Source of the DNA: Ornithodoros turicata
Taxonomy: Eukaryota > Arthropoda > Arachnida > Ixodida > Argasidae
NCBI RefSeq assembly: GCF_037126465.1
Contig: NC_088205.1
Coordinates: 30,797,482 to 30,861,481, forward strand
Reading direction: 5' to 3'
Length of the DNA stretch: 64,000 bases
In this document: one piece after another, positions 10,819 through 21,851 of the stretch
How positions within the stretch are numbered: the stretch's first letter is position 1
Layout of the letters: each line of letters begins with the position of its first letter
Position numbers and translations under genes: made by a program
Notes under the pieces: model-generated
The model's input: the letters and a program-made list of their open reading frames with translations, nothing else
What the model was told of the DNA's origin: nothing
Databases searched by the model: none

Positions 10819-11066
10819 TACCTTTCGCGTTATGAAAAAACATCTGGAACTGCAACGATCTACTCCAAAAGCGTTATCTGCAGCATCCAATTAGGGTTAC
10901 ACACTTTCGCGTTACGAAAAAGCATCTGGAGCTGCAGGAATCTACTCGAAAAGCGTCATGTGCAGTATCCAACTAGCGTTATATACCTTACGCGCTACGA
11001 AAAAGCATCTGGAGCGGCAGCAGTCTACTCCAAAGGCGTTACCTGCAGCATCCTACTAGCGTTATA
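10819..11066. repeat. 83-bp satellite, continuation
   Basis: Three more satellite units (AAAAAGCATCTGGAGCTGC, CTACTCCAAAAGCG) directly after the gypsy LTR and up to the TA at which DNA transposon 2 starts. Confidence 0.9.
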
Positions 11067-11302
11067 TACGCTCTAAATCGTTTTACACCTTAAAGGGTGT
11101 AAATCAAAATGTTCATGGCGCACACCTTTTAAGGTGCATTTTAACACCCTCGTGGCAATTGGGGTGTAAAGGTTGTAACGCCGAATAAAACTGCTGGGTT
11201 CGTGGCAATATGCTGGTAACCGTGTATTCACAATTACCAGCATATTGCGTATAATCACATTGAGGTCCATAGATGTATGAATATCAAGGTGATTAAATAT
11301 GT

Positions 11303-12083
11303 GTGCAAACATGCACAGCCGACATACAGAAAATCATGTATAGCGTGGCAGCTGTGTATGGCAATGAAGCATGGCAGCTGTATATAGCTTTTCGTGAAGC
11401 TCTAGACCTTCTCATGAGCAGGCACCTCCCCCATATGCATGTTCATTACTTAGAACGTCGCATTTATTCGTTTCTTCAAGGCTTTGCAGTGTTGTACCCA
11501 CAAATATCTAACCCCTGTAAAATGATTACATTGTTCATTATCCGCGACTCATCAGGATGTTTGGTCCTCTCCTAGCTGTATTGTGTATGCGTTTCGAAGG
11601 GAAACACCAGCATTTTAAGACATTGCTAGAAAAACTCGACATTTTAAGAACATAACCCTTTCATTAGCAAGAAGACATCAATTTTATCAAATGTATGTGT
11701 GGTCGCAGCCCTTCATCAGAAATGCCACATCTACTGATGGTTCCAAGGAGATAATACTTCAACATGCCCCAGAATCAATTCAGAGTTATATTCATGACCG
11801 TGATATTCACGCACAATCTATTGTCTATGTAAAAAGTGCAGATGATAATGATAACACATTTGCTGTTGGCTGTGTTGTTGGCAAAGAATCTTCCGAGGAT
11901 GACTTACCCGTGTTCGTTGAGATTACAGGCATATATGATATTAACTCTCATACCATTTTTCTGATACAAACATTAACTTCAGTTGAGTATGAGCACTATC
12001 ATGTATTTGTTCTGTCTTGCAATGAGGAGCAACGTGTTTTAAGAAATTTAGGCACTATTTCAACAGATCTTCTAAATCTGTAG
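11303..12083 (+). pseudogene. remnant of transposase-like protein
   Basis: Two open pieces in different frames: 11303-11575 (contains WQLYIAFREALDLLMS and YLERRIYSFLQGFAVLYPQ) and 11691-12083 (contains VFVEITGIYDINSHTIFLIQ). The pattern resembles the C-terminal half of large transposase-type proteins that are multicopy in ticks and cnidarians. I recognise the pattern but cannot name the superfamily. It lies inside the TA-flanked element and is likely its own degraded transposase. No catalytic residues can be assigned. Confidence 0.35.
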
Positions 12084-12213
12084 ATAGCTCACCATACTGT
12101 AGATGGTAGACGTGTTGTAAATCCACGCCATGAACTTTTGTCATGTAATTTCCCGTTCCCGGTTGTTGTATACATTTACTTTTGTTCACGTGAGCGAAAA
12201 TAAACATACCCCT

Positions 12214-12429
12214 TTTTGCAGATTTGAGTTAAGTAACTTCGTTGTCGTTGCCGTTCGTAAGTAGAGGAGGACGATGTGGGCTCTCGGGGACCTTAAATAG
12301 CGTGTGAGCCAATGATTGGGTTATATTTTTTGTTTGTTATGTTGCTGTTGTTGAATGGAGCGAAGCGCTCCGACCAGTTCCATAAAGAAGTTTGAAGTTT
12401 TGTCGAAGTCGTGGGTCCATTCTTGAATA
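12214..12429 (+). repeat. BEL 5' LTR
   Basis: 216-bp LTR. It contains GAGCGAAGCGCTC (palindrome) near 12359. It is followed by the primer-binding site. Confidence 0.93.
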
Positions 12430-12542
12430 TTATTGGTGCCGAAACCCGGGACGTCGACTCGGTGACATACCGGAACGATCGATTCGAGGACCTGCTGACT
12501 TTGGAAATCTACTATCGAAGGTTTCATCAACGGCCAGCACTG

Positions 12543-15500
12543 ATGGAACGTCTGAAGGTCAAGCGAGGAGCGCGACGTGGACAGTCAACGAGGATTATCA
12601 ATGAGGCGACGGCTGCCCTCGCAGACACGGGAACTACGGCACATACGTACAAGTCACTGTTGGAGAGACTTCTTACGACCAGCAGAGAAATCGGTCAACT
12701 CGACTCGGAGCTGGAAGCGTTGGTGGCAACTGAGAGCCTCGCTGAAGAGTACGCTATGGTCCTGGAATACGAGGATCGCATCGCTCACACGACAGCGCTG
12801 TTGAAGGCGAAGATTGCGGAGTTAACGGAAGGTGACCGCAGACCTCCTGCGGCCTCTGCAGTAACCGAAGAGGGAACGAGAGGTAGGTCAAAGAGGATAA
12901 AGCTACCCAAGCTACAGCTACAGACCTTCCGTGGAGATTTGGATCGATGGCTCCCTTTCTGGGAACAATTCTGCGAAGCGGTGCACGAAAACGACGATCT
13001 CACAAAAAGTGAGAAATTTCAATACCTGCGGACGCTCTTGTCTGGACCACCCGCTGCCGCTATAGCTGGTCTGCAAGCTTCGGAGGCGTGCTACGAGGAC
13101 GCTGTCAAGATACTAACCCATCGATTTGGTGACCGGAAAAGGATCACCCAGGACCACCTTGCGAAGCTCCGGACCCTCCCAGCTGTGACGTCACCAAGTG
13201 ATGTCAGAGGACTTCGACGACTGTACGATCACACGCAGGCTCATATCCGTGGTCTGCGAGCTCTGGGAGTTGCCAACTCAGCGTACGCTGCTTTGCTGGT
13301 GGACATCCTTCTCAAGGCACTACCCAGCGACATCACACTGGAGTACTATCGCCGATCAGCACGTGCAACCACAGCAGTCGCTGTTCAACAGGACAGTGCA
13401 TCGGGAGATGGTCAACGAGAAGTACAGCACGAGACCTCGTACACCGAAAAAGAGTTAGAGAGAGTGCTGGACTTCCTGCGTATCGAAGTGGAAAGCCGTG
13501 AGAAGTCCGGTATGGTCAGCACGAACAGAGACGGGCCACCCAGAGGTGGAACCCTGGGAAAGAGTCTACGGAAAGAGAAGAACGTCCCAGCCGCGGCCGT
13601 ACTGCAGTCATTAGCGAAAGCCACGTCAAAGTGCATCTTCTGCGACTCGGAAGACCACAGCAGTGGAGATTGCAACACACCCATTGAACTGGAACGAAAG
13701 AAGAAGGTACTCGCGACGGACGGCCGCTGCTTCAGGTGTACCGTCAAGGGGCACCGAGCTAAGGACTGTAGGCGAAAAGTCACATGCTTAACATGCAAGG
13801 GGAAACACGTGACCTCCATGTGCGACCCTAAATGGTCGGGAAGCTCGTCAACGAAAGCGAAAGAAGTTGACACAGTTGCCATGCACGCAGCAAGCTCCGA
13901 TCGAGACAGGGTCAGTGCCACTGTACTTTTGCAGACGTTCCGCTCATGGGTCATCGCTGGCAATCAGTCCGCATATATCCGAGGTATTTTCGACGGCGGC
14001 AGTCAGAAAACGTTCGTTCGAGAAGATGTGTCACGGCAGCTGGGGCTACCGGTACTGGATGAAGTAACCGTGCGACTGAACACATTTGGGGACCCAGAAA
14101 CGTCAGTAAGTTCACACACAAGACTGGTCCAGGTGCGTTTGCGGAGCCAGTACGATCAGAAAGAGCATCTGATTGAAGCCGTAGAAATTCCTTTCATCTG
14201 TAAGGACCTGGCAGAAGCCACGGCAAATGACAGCTTCGTGGACGCCATCAGAAGGGAGGGCGGTTCCATTGCCGACGAAATGTTCTTCCCAGGAGCGAAA
14301 GCCGAAGCAGGAATCTGTCTTCTGATTGGAGCGGATCAGATGTGGAGGTTCCTAAAGTCCGATGTGCGACGGTCAGGGACGGACGACCGTACAGTTGCGG
14401 TGAACACGCAGTTAGGCTGGACGTTCCAAGGTCCCACCGCTGTCCTGTCGTCAGTCACCGGAGACGTCACGCTAACCTGCGCGTTACACGTGGAGGCAAG
14501 CAACGAGGAAAGGCCGTTTGATCTCCGAATGTTCTGGGAGCTGGAAGGTCTTGGGATAACAGACGGCGCAAATGACCAGCGCTCAGAGGACGACGCAGTG
14601 TGGCTACATTTCCAGGACACCATACAAAAGGAGGACGGCCGATATAAAGTGAGTTTGCCGTGGAAGACTGGCAGTGCCACGCTGAGGGACAACCGGGAAG
14701 TGGCTGAGCGTAGGCTGAGAAGCCTGATGAAGAGACTTCGTTCGAACAAAACTCTTCTGCTGGAGTACGATTGTGCGATGAGGAAGTACCTCAACGACGG
14801 ACATGCAGAGGTAGTTACCGAAGCGGAGCAAGCACCAACAGAGCATATTTATTATATGCCACACCAGGCGGTTGTCCGGGAGAATTCAACGACAACGAAG
14901 CTCAGAGTTGTCTTTGATGCTTCCTCGCATGCCCCGGGGACCGCATCTCTGAACGCGCATCTCGAAAAGGGACCGAAGCAAAACACGGAACTACTGCCGC
15001 TGCTGCTGCGCTTTCGGACGGTCAAGGTCGCTCTGGTGGCGGACATTGCCAAAGCGTTTCTCCAGATTGTAGTCAGGGAAGAGGATCGTGACGCACTTCG
15101 TTTCCTGTGGTGTAACGAAACGCCGAAGGAAGATGGTCAGCTGCCCAACGTGGAAGTCTGGAGAATGACCAGAGTACCGTTCGGTACAACCTCCAGTCCT
15201 TTCCTTTTGTCGGCGACAATACGGTACCATCTAGAGAATGTGGAAGAGCACCTACAGGAAACGGCAGCGCATCTTGCAAATTCCTTTTATGTGGACGATC
15301 TATTGACTGGCGCTTCAAGCGAGGATGAAGCTGAACAACTGTACAAGGACGCGAATACCGTCATGAGGGCGGCTGGGATGGAGTTAAGAAAGTGGGCATC
15401 GAATTCCCCTGTTCTCAATCGCCTCTTCGCAGATCACGAGCCACGCTTAGAAGAGCACTACGCTGCGACCATAGAAACAGGACTTTTGGGATTACGGTGG

Positions 15501-17840
15501 AATCGACACACTGACAGCATCAAGCTCGCGGAATGCAGCCCACCCAACACCACGTCGGCGGGCAACACGAAACGGTCGGTGCTGCAGCTCTCAGCCTCGA
15601 TTTTCGACCCACTTGGTGTTGCCAGTCCATTCACGATACGGGCTCGCATGCTCTTCCAGCGCATCTGGCAGCATGGTCTTAATTGGGACGACGAACTACA
15701 TGAAGAAATAGCTTTGGAGTGGAAGCGCTGGTGCGAGGAACTGCCGGACATGGCAAGAATCGAAATACCTCGGTATGTGAGCCAAGGGGTTGAAGACATT
15801 GCGAACGCAATCCAGGTGCACGTCTTCACGGACGCCAGTCAGTCGGCTTACGGAGCCACCGTATACCTGCGCACAGAGGACGTCAATGGAAAGGTCGTGG
15901 TCACGCTGATGGTTGCTAAAGCACGAGTTGCGCCGCTAAAAACACTGACCCTACCCCGCCTAGAACTCATGGGAGCTCTAATAGGATGTAGGCTGGCCAA
16001 AAGCCTTTTGGGTTCGCTCTCTCACCTTCCCCTCCAGCTAATCTTCTGGACAGACTCGAACATCGTACTCTGTTGGATTAAAGGATCGGCACTGCGGTGG
16101 AAGCAGTTTGTACGCAACAGGGTGACAGAAATTCAAACTGCAACCGATCCAGCTGCTTGGAGGCACTGTCCAGGGGAGCAAAATCCAGCGGACCTGCTCA
16201 CAAGAGGTGAAAGCATGGAGAAACTGCTACACAGCAAGATATGGTTTAGAGGCCCTGCATGGTTGTCGGAGTCGGCGGAGTTATGGCCCAGCGGCACGCA
16301 CGAACCACAGGTGAACGAAGAGACTGTAGAAGCAGAACGGGTAAAGATACAAGTGCTCTTCGTGGACACTGACACTACTACTTCCAGCCTACTGAGGCTA
16401 GAGAACTACAGTAGTTGGTATTTCGTGTTGAGGCTCACAGCATGGATTCGCCGCTTTGCAGACCGTTGCAGGCGAAAGAACAGGCGGCAAGGGCCCCTAA
16501 CTGCTAATGAGGTTCATGAGGCGGAGGTCCATTGGGTTAAAGAGGCACAAAGGTCCGAGTACTACAAGGAGTTGCAGGAGCTCGCAGGTGGGGGCATGGT
16601 GAGCCAGAAGTCTCCGATCGCCCTCTTGCAGCCAGTTCTGGACCAGGATGATATTTTAAGGATCTCGGGACGGTTGCAGCACTCGACATTGCCAACGGAC
16701 GTAAGACATCCGGTGCTCCTCCCGCACGGACACAGAGTCACCGAACTGATCGTTGAGGCGGCTCATCGACGGCTTCTCCACGGGGGTGTGCAAGACACCA
16801 TAACCGAAGTGCGAGAGCGATATTGGGTACAGCGATGCCGGCAACTAGTCAAAAAAGTTCTCTTTCGATGCAACGCATGCAAACGACACCGGGTAAAGCC
16901 AGCGTCGGCACCTGTTGCACCACTGCCCAGCGAGCGGGTGACTGAGAACCGGCCATTTCAAGTGGTTGGGATAGATTTCGCGGGACCGTTGATCATCACA
17001 CCAGCAGGTGGAGGCAACAAGAAGTCTTACATAGCGCTATTTACATGCGCAGTCACCCGTGCGGTGCACTTGGAACTAGTATCGGATATGACGACTCAAA
17101 GTTTTCTCCTGGCGTTCAAACGGTTCACTTCCCGGCGAGGGCTTCCATCGGTTATCTACAGCGACAACGCCGCAACCTTCAAGAAGGCCGAGAAGCAAGT
17201 GTGGAAAGCACTGAAAGACCCAGCCTTCCAGGACCACCTCACCACCGTAGGAATTAATTGGAAATATATCGTCGAACGCGCGCCCTGGTGGGGCGGTTTC
17301 TGGGAGCGACTGGTGAGAAGTGTCAAGACTGCGCTAAGAAGGACGCTCGGGAAGAACTGCTTCAGCTTCGAGGAGCTCACCACTGTTTTACATGGCGTAG
17401 AGGCAGTCATCAACTCTCGCCCTCTGACGGCTGTGAACGATACACCAGAAGACAGAGAGCCACTGACACCGGCCCACTTCCTGGTAGGGAAGCGGGTGAC
17501 TTCTTTGCCACCTTTCGACATCAACCTTCAGGGGCCGACCACAGACACGCGGGCGTACTGGAAGCTTCATCAACAACTACTAGAACTGGAGAACTGAATA
17601 TCTTCTGCAGCTGCGGTCCGCCCATAGTGTCAAATCCACCGGTGGAACGACACCGCTTCGCGTCGGGGACCTGGTCATAGTGCACAATGAAAAGTTGCCC
17701 CGGCACATGTGGAAGACAGGACTGGTTGTGGAGCTGTTTCCCGGAAGAGATCGTAACGTCCGTGCGTGCGCTGTAAGATTGACTGATGGGACAGTGCTAC
17801 GGAGACCAATTCAGTTGCTGTATCCATTAGAGGTTTATTG
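12543..17840 (+). pseudogene. BEL/Pao Gag-Pol polyprotein, one frameshift
   Basis: I place the start at ATG 12543, because the open frame upstream runs into the LTR. Domain order: helical N-terminus; DUF1759-type gag (KLPKLQLQTFRGD, from about 12905); three cysteine knuckles (13630-13830; CIFCDSEDHSSGDC, CFRCTVKGHRAKDC); DUF1758-type aspartic protease with FDGGSQ (near 13987) where DSGS is usual; reverse transcriptase with FYVDDLLTG (near 15285); RNase H/peptidase A17 region (FTDASQSAYGA, PRLELMGAL); integrase zinc domain (HGGVQDT, CNACKRHR); and DDE core (GIDFAGPL, YSDNAATF, WWGGFWERL). The frame stops at 17597. The last domain (DUF5641-like; ELFPGRD, LYPLE) continues to about 17840 in another frame after a one-base shift near 17580-17590. 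Confidence 0.93.
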
Positions 17841-17892
17841 ACTTAGTTATCGTGTGTTAGAAAAATGAGACTTCTCATTTTGCCGGGGAGGA

Positions 17893-18108
17893 TTTTGCAG
17901 ATTTGAGTTAAGTAACTTCGTTGTCGTTGCCGTTCGTAAGTAGAGGAGGACGATGTGGGCTCTCGGGGACCTTAAATAGTGTGTGAGCCAATGATTGGGT
18001 TATATTTTTTGTTTGTTATGTTGCTGTTGTTGAATGGAGCGAAGCGCTCCGACCAGTTCCATAAAGAAGTTTGAAGTTTTGTCGAAGTCGTGGGTCCATT
18101 CTTGAATA
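17893..18108 (+). repeat. BEL 3' LTR
   Basis: 216 bp, one difference from the 5' LTR. It is preceded by a GGGGAGGA polypurine tract. Confidence 0.93.
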
Positions 18109-18235
18109 CCCCTTCCTACACCCATGCGACACACTTATCACAATATTTTACCTGAGGGTGTAGTACACCATTGTTACACCCTCAGGAACTTCCAAAACAA
18201 AGTTGTACGGTGTGAAAGGGGTGTGATCTTTGTTA

Positions 18236-18322
18236 TTTTACACCTATTTTACCTATTTTTGTTATTTTACACCTATTTTACCTATTTTTGTTATTTTACC
18301 TATTTTTGTTATTTTACCTATT
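18236..18322. repeat. TTATTTTACACC/TATTTT tandem repeat
   Basis: Short tandem repeats of CTATTTTACCTATTTTTGTTATTTTACAC-type units in the right arm of DNA transposon 2. Confidence 0.8.
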
Positions 18323-18356
18323 TTACACCTTTAAAGGTGTGAAACGATTTAGAGTG

Positions 18357-19640
18357 TACGAGAGTGGTTCCATAAGTTTCCGGCCCGAGGTAGAAAATGC
18401 GCGCGAATTCGAAAATCCGATTAAGGACGCGTGGCGCCATCTGTTGGAGGGCCGGAGCACCACCCTCAACCCTCTCCATGCTTTTGTCGGTTGGAGAGTG
18501 GCATTTCAAACTGCCAGGGTGCACTCTTCAGTTAAAATGGAAAAAATCGAGTACCGCGCTGTGGTAAAATTCTTGACAAAAGAGGGACTTTCGCCTAAAG
18601 AAATTAAAGCGCGACTGGACAACGTGTACAGGGAAGCCTCTCTGTCGTACATAACGGTAAAAGACTGGGCTAAGCAGTTTCGACTGGGGCGAGAGTCCAT
18701 TCAAGATGATCCACGCGATGGTCGTCCAGTGGAAGTGGTGACACAAGAAAATGTGTCTCTTGTCGAGGAGGAAGTGCTGAGCGACAGGCGTCTGAAGGTG
18801 AAGGAAATCTCAGAAAGGCTGGGGCTTTCCAAAACAACCGTTTTTTGCATCATCGGCGAGGGCCTTCACATGAAAAAGGTCAGTGCGAGATGTGTGCCAC
18901 GACTTCTCTCGTCAGTTCATAAGCAACAGCGCGTCGTCTGTGCCAAAGAGTTTTTGGAGCTCTGTCAAGAGAACGAAGAAGAAATATTGAAGTCAATTGT
19001 CACAGGGGATGAGACTATGGTGCTCTACTATGATCCCCTTTCGAAAAAGGAGTCGATGGAATGACACAAACCAGGAGAAGCACCCCTAAGAAAAGCCAAG
19101 GTCACACAATCCACAAAGAAGATCATGGCAACAATATTTTGGGATTGTCACGGGATCCTCCTCATCGACTTCAAAGAGAGGAACACCACAGTGAATGCGA
19201 CTTATTATGCTTCACTCCTGCACCAACTGCGAGACGCCATCAAGGAAAAGAGGCGCGGCAGGTTGAGTCGAGGTATCCGGTTGCTCCAGTACAATGCCCC
19301 TGTCCACACGGCTTCTGTTGCCAAGGCTGCACTGAAGGAGTGCGGCTTCGAAGAAATCCACCACCCACCCTACAGTCCAGACTTGGCACCGAGTGACTAC
19401 TTCCTGTTCTCAAACTTGAAGAGGGATCTCAGAGGACGGAGATTTCTAAATGATAGTGAGGTGCAAGTGGCAGTTTTCCAGCGTTTTGCGGACAAAACTT
19501 CGGACTATTTTTTCAAGGGTATAAGAATGCTGGTTGAAAGGTGTCAAAAGTGCGTCGAAGTTAAGGGTAACCGTGTCGAAAAGTGATACACTTGTTTCGT
19601 CTCTATGACTATTAAAAGTTGGTCGGGCCGGAGACTTCGT
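18357..19640 (+). mobile_element. mariner-family transposon, dead copy
   Basis: A mariner transposase gene lies between imperfect inverted ends that share CTCCGGCCCGA/TTCCGGCCCGA. The left end begins TACGAGAGTGG next to the right end of DNA transposon 2. The right end is ...CTTCGTACG near 19640, apparently with an internal loss in its TIR. The TA shared with the preceding element means it inserted at that edge. Confidence 0.85.
18537..19586 (+). pseudogene. mariner transposase (DD34D) with stop codon
   Basis: Reading from ATG 18537, the length (~349 codons) matches mariner transposases. The N-terminus has two helix-turn-helix motifs (YRAVVKFLTKEG; LKVKEISERLGLSKTTV). The WVPHEL equivalent is degenerate. 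First catalytic Asp is in VTGDET. The second site reads LLQYNAPVHTA where HDNAxxH is expected, so that Asp is lost. The third is in YSPDLAPSDYFLF. A TGA at 19062-19064 replaces the Trp of an EWHKPGE-like motif in the same frame. It is inactive on two counts. It would cut and paste DNA at TA sites if functional. Confidence 0.9.
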
Positions 19641-19736
19641 ACGATGTTCTTACCATGTTCATGCATTTTGAAAATGGCGTTGTTGATTATGCGAGTTAAA
19701 GTCTTTTCATATCGACTTCTATAGTTCCGCTAACTG

Positions 19737-20085
19737 TATAGGGAGTTTTCACCTACGTCACATTGTGACATGCTAGTGACGGGGCATGCTCCTAAGCTCC
19801 TCCCACTGGTGGTCACTTTTCCTGCTGGCGGCATTGAAAGCAGATGACAAACTGCGCTATTTTCAATGCGACCACCATAGCTTTCATAAAAGAAAATGTG
19901 AGAACGACAATGACGAAGTGTCTTCGGGATAAAAGAAGCGTACGGACGCGACTGGATTTCGAAACACCATTCAAGGCTTCGTTTCCGAGCAAATGCTAGA
20001 TGATCTCGGCAGGTGCGCCGAAAAAATGACCACCACCATGGCAGCCAAACCCGCTCGTTTGACGTCATGTGAAAAACACCCTATA
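19737..20085. mobile_element. MITE with TATAGGG termini
   Basis: 349-bp non-coding block with inverted ends TATAGGGAGTTTTCAC (19737) and GTGAAAAACACCCTATA (to 20085), each followed inward by a TGACGTCA/CTACGTCA motif. No clear target duplication. The termini have a hAT-like look, but the superfamily is not proven. Confidence 0.6.
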
Positions 20086-21851
20086 GCTTCACCGTCACAT
20101 ACTAATACGCGGTCGCAGGAATGCGTTGTTATGGTTTCTGATCGGCAGAAAAGCCCATGAGTTGAAAAAAAAGCAGGCAAAACTGTAAATGACGAACCAC
20201 TACCGCCATCGTTAAAAATCGAGCACTGCAATAGTCCGCTAAACGTTTCCTTGTTAAATATACAATTTTGATTAGGTTATCTTAACAGGAAATTGCATTT
20301 TCTTATTACAATCTTATGCAGCGCGATACACACTGACTTCGAGACGCGTCTCCCTTTCTGCGTCAACAGTTACCGGAAAATTTTCCGTCTTTCTCGGAGG
20401 CACGATACCGGCGCAGTTGATCTCAATGTGCATTAAAGCGCGTCTTCTACTTAGTGCTTTAATCAAATTACATTATTATTGACTGCGTTCGCCTCTGTGT
20501 GAGTTTCTCTTTCGACTGATGCGAAACATAATAGGGTTTACTCGAGGCACGTAATGGTTGCTTACGCCAACAACGTTGCGAACTGCGGGGAAATCACTTC
20601 CACAATGATACCTAAAATAAGCTATAACACCAATTCAGAACTGTGAAAACTGTTTAGCATTATTTCGTCAAACCGTCGTTCAAGGTGGCGCTACGGATGC
20701 ACAGTCTCTATACAATGGTCAATCAGGCTTCATGACAGGTTAAAGACTTGCTAGTGAGTGCGGTGCACTCAACATCGAAGTCCTCAACTCCATTTCACAT
20801 ACTTAATCGGTCACCAAGCTGCATTTTCACATCAAGTTTTGCATTTATGCAGGTCGCGTCGCATATTAAATGTATCCAGAGTGTGCAGGAACCTGTTGAT
20901 ACAGCTTCTGATCGCTACAGAAGCCTTAACGCGAAGAGAAAAAAGCAAAACTGTAAATGAGCTAAATGAAGAACTATACTTTCGCTATTGTTAAAAATCG
21001 GACACTATAATAATCCGCTAAATGTCTGATTCTCAAATACCAGTTTTATTTAAAATGCAAATACGAGATCACTTCAAATTACGTTACACGATATAACAAT
21101 CAAAATTATACCGGACTAATTCTTGCTTCGGCGCTAAGCAGTCAAGGATGCTTCAGCTCGTGCATCGGTGTCTTTAGTTCATTCTGCACGTGCACGCGCG
21201 TGCCACGTCATCAGCACGCAATGCACGCCATGGAGCAGTCTCTGTGAAAAACATAGCACCCGTCGCGAGGCGGACTGGCGCCGCTGTCCGCCGGACGTGA
21301 AGATAAATGTTGTCAATGGAACATTCGCGAGGACTGTTGTGGGCTACAATTCAGTGAATCGGTATTGAAAAATGCAGCAGTGCGCATCATGCCGCGCATA
21401 ATCGGAACACTACGATCGGACCCGTTCTAAATCCACACGCGCATGATATCCGGGCGCTTCTCCTGCTGTCTGATTGAATGCCGTCAATGTGCCTCCTGGG
21501 GGTCCTATTCGTTGCCGCCTAAGACAGCTCTGTTTTCATTGCGTTTTCCTTCTAAACTGTAGCGTTGTGTGAATTAATTTTGTTTGAATTGCACTAACTG
21601 AAACATGAGCGTCTCTCTATGAGCGTCCCTTCCGATTGACACGAAACAGAGCGGGGTTTGTAACCGAGGCACGAAATTGTCAGCAGATTCCGACCGACGA
21701 GGCTCAGTACTGCTACGGAATTCACGACAAGTAAACGCACGTTCAGGAGTGCTCGCCGCAAGTGACCTCGTGCCCCGCTGGCGATTGCATTTATTAGCAA
21801 CGTCTTTTTTTTCACCCAAATCAAAATGACGATAACGACAACACGAACATT
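20086..21851. repeat. diverged repeats, no gene seen
   Basis: No coding region is supported. Two diverged direct repeats are visible: 20120-20250 resembles 20905-21020 (TTCTGATCG..., GCAAAACTGTAAATGA, TCCGCTAAA), and 20500-20560 resembles 21615-21690 (GCGAAACA..., CGAGGCACG). A further segment, 21067-21300, recurs at 29438-30476. This is old multicopy DNA. Confidence 0.6.
21067..21305 (+). repeat. dispersed repeat, intact at Polinton target
   Basis: Contains CACTTCAAATTACGTTACAC, AATTATACCGGACT, CTTGCTTCGGCGCTAAGCAG and GCAGTCTCTGTGA. The same order occurs at 29438-29472 and 30295-30476. Here the sequence runs uninterrupted through ACTGGCGCCGCTGTCCG, the position where the other copy carries the Polinton. 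It therefore serves as an empty-site reference. Confidence 0.8.

Larger units (their letters stand above)
12214..18108 (+). mobile_element. BEL/Pao LTR retrotransposon, nearly intact
   Basis: 216-bp LTRs (12214-12429 and 17893-18108) differ by one substitution by eye (TAGCGTG versus TAGTGTG). They are flanked by a 5-bp duplication CCCCT (12209-12213, 18109-18113). A primer-binding region TTGGTGCCGAAACCCGGGAC follows the 5' LTR. A purine tract GGGGAGGA precedes the 3' LTR. One long gag-pol ORF fills the interior. One substitution in 216 bp indicates a very recent insertion. Confidence 0.95.
11069..18356. mobile_element. DNA transposon 2, CGCTCTAAATCG termini, hosting BEL
   Basis: Left end CGCTCTAAATCGTTTTACAC (11069) and right end ...GTGAAACGATTTAGAGTG (to 18356) are inverted copies flanked by TA (11067-11068, 18357-18358). 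The left flank is satellite. Both arms contain ACACCTTTAAAGGTGT-like palindromes and, on the right, TTATTTTACACC-type tandem repeats (18236-18320). Removal of the BEL insertion leaves about 1.4 kb. It is related in termini to the element at 1552-4534. Confidence 0.7.

Noticed and set aside
13412..13963. Minus-strand 183-codon ORF
   Set aside because: Shadow of BEL gag and protease.
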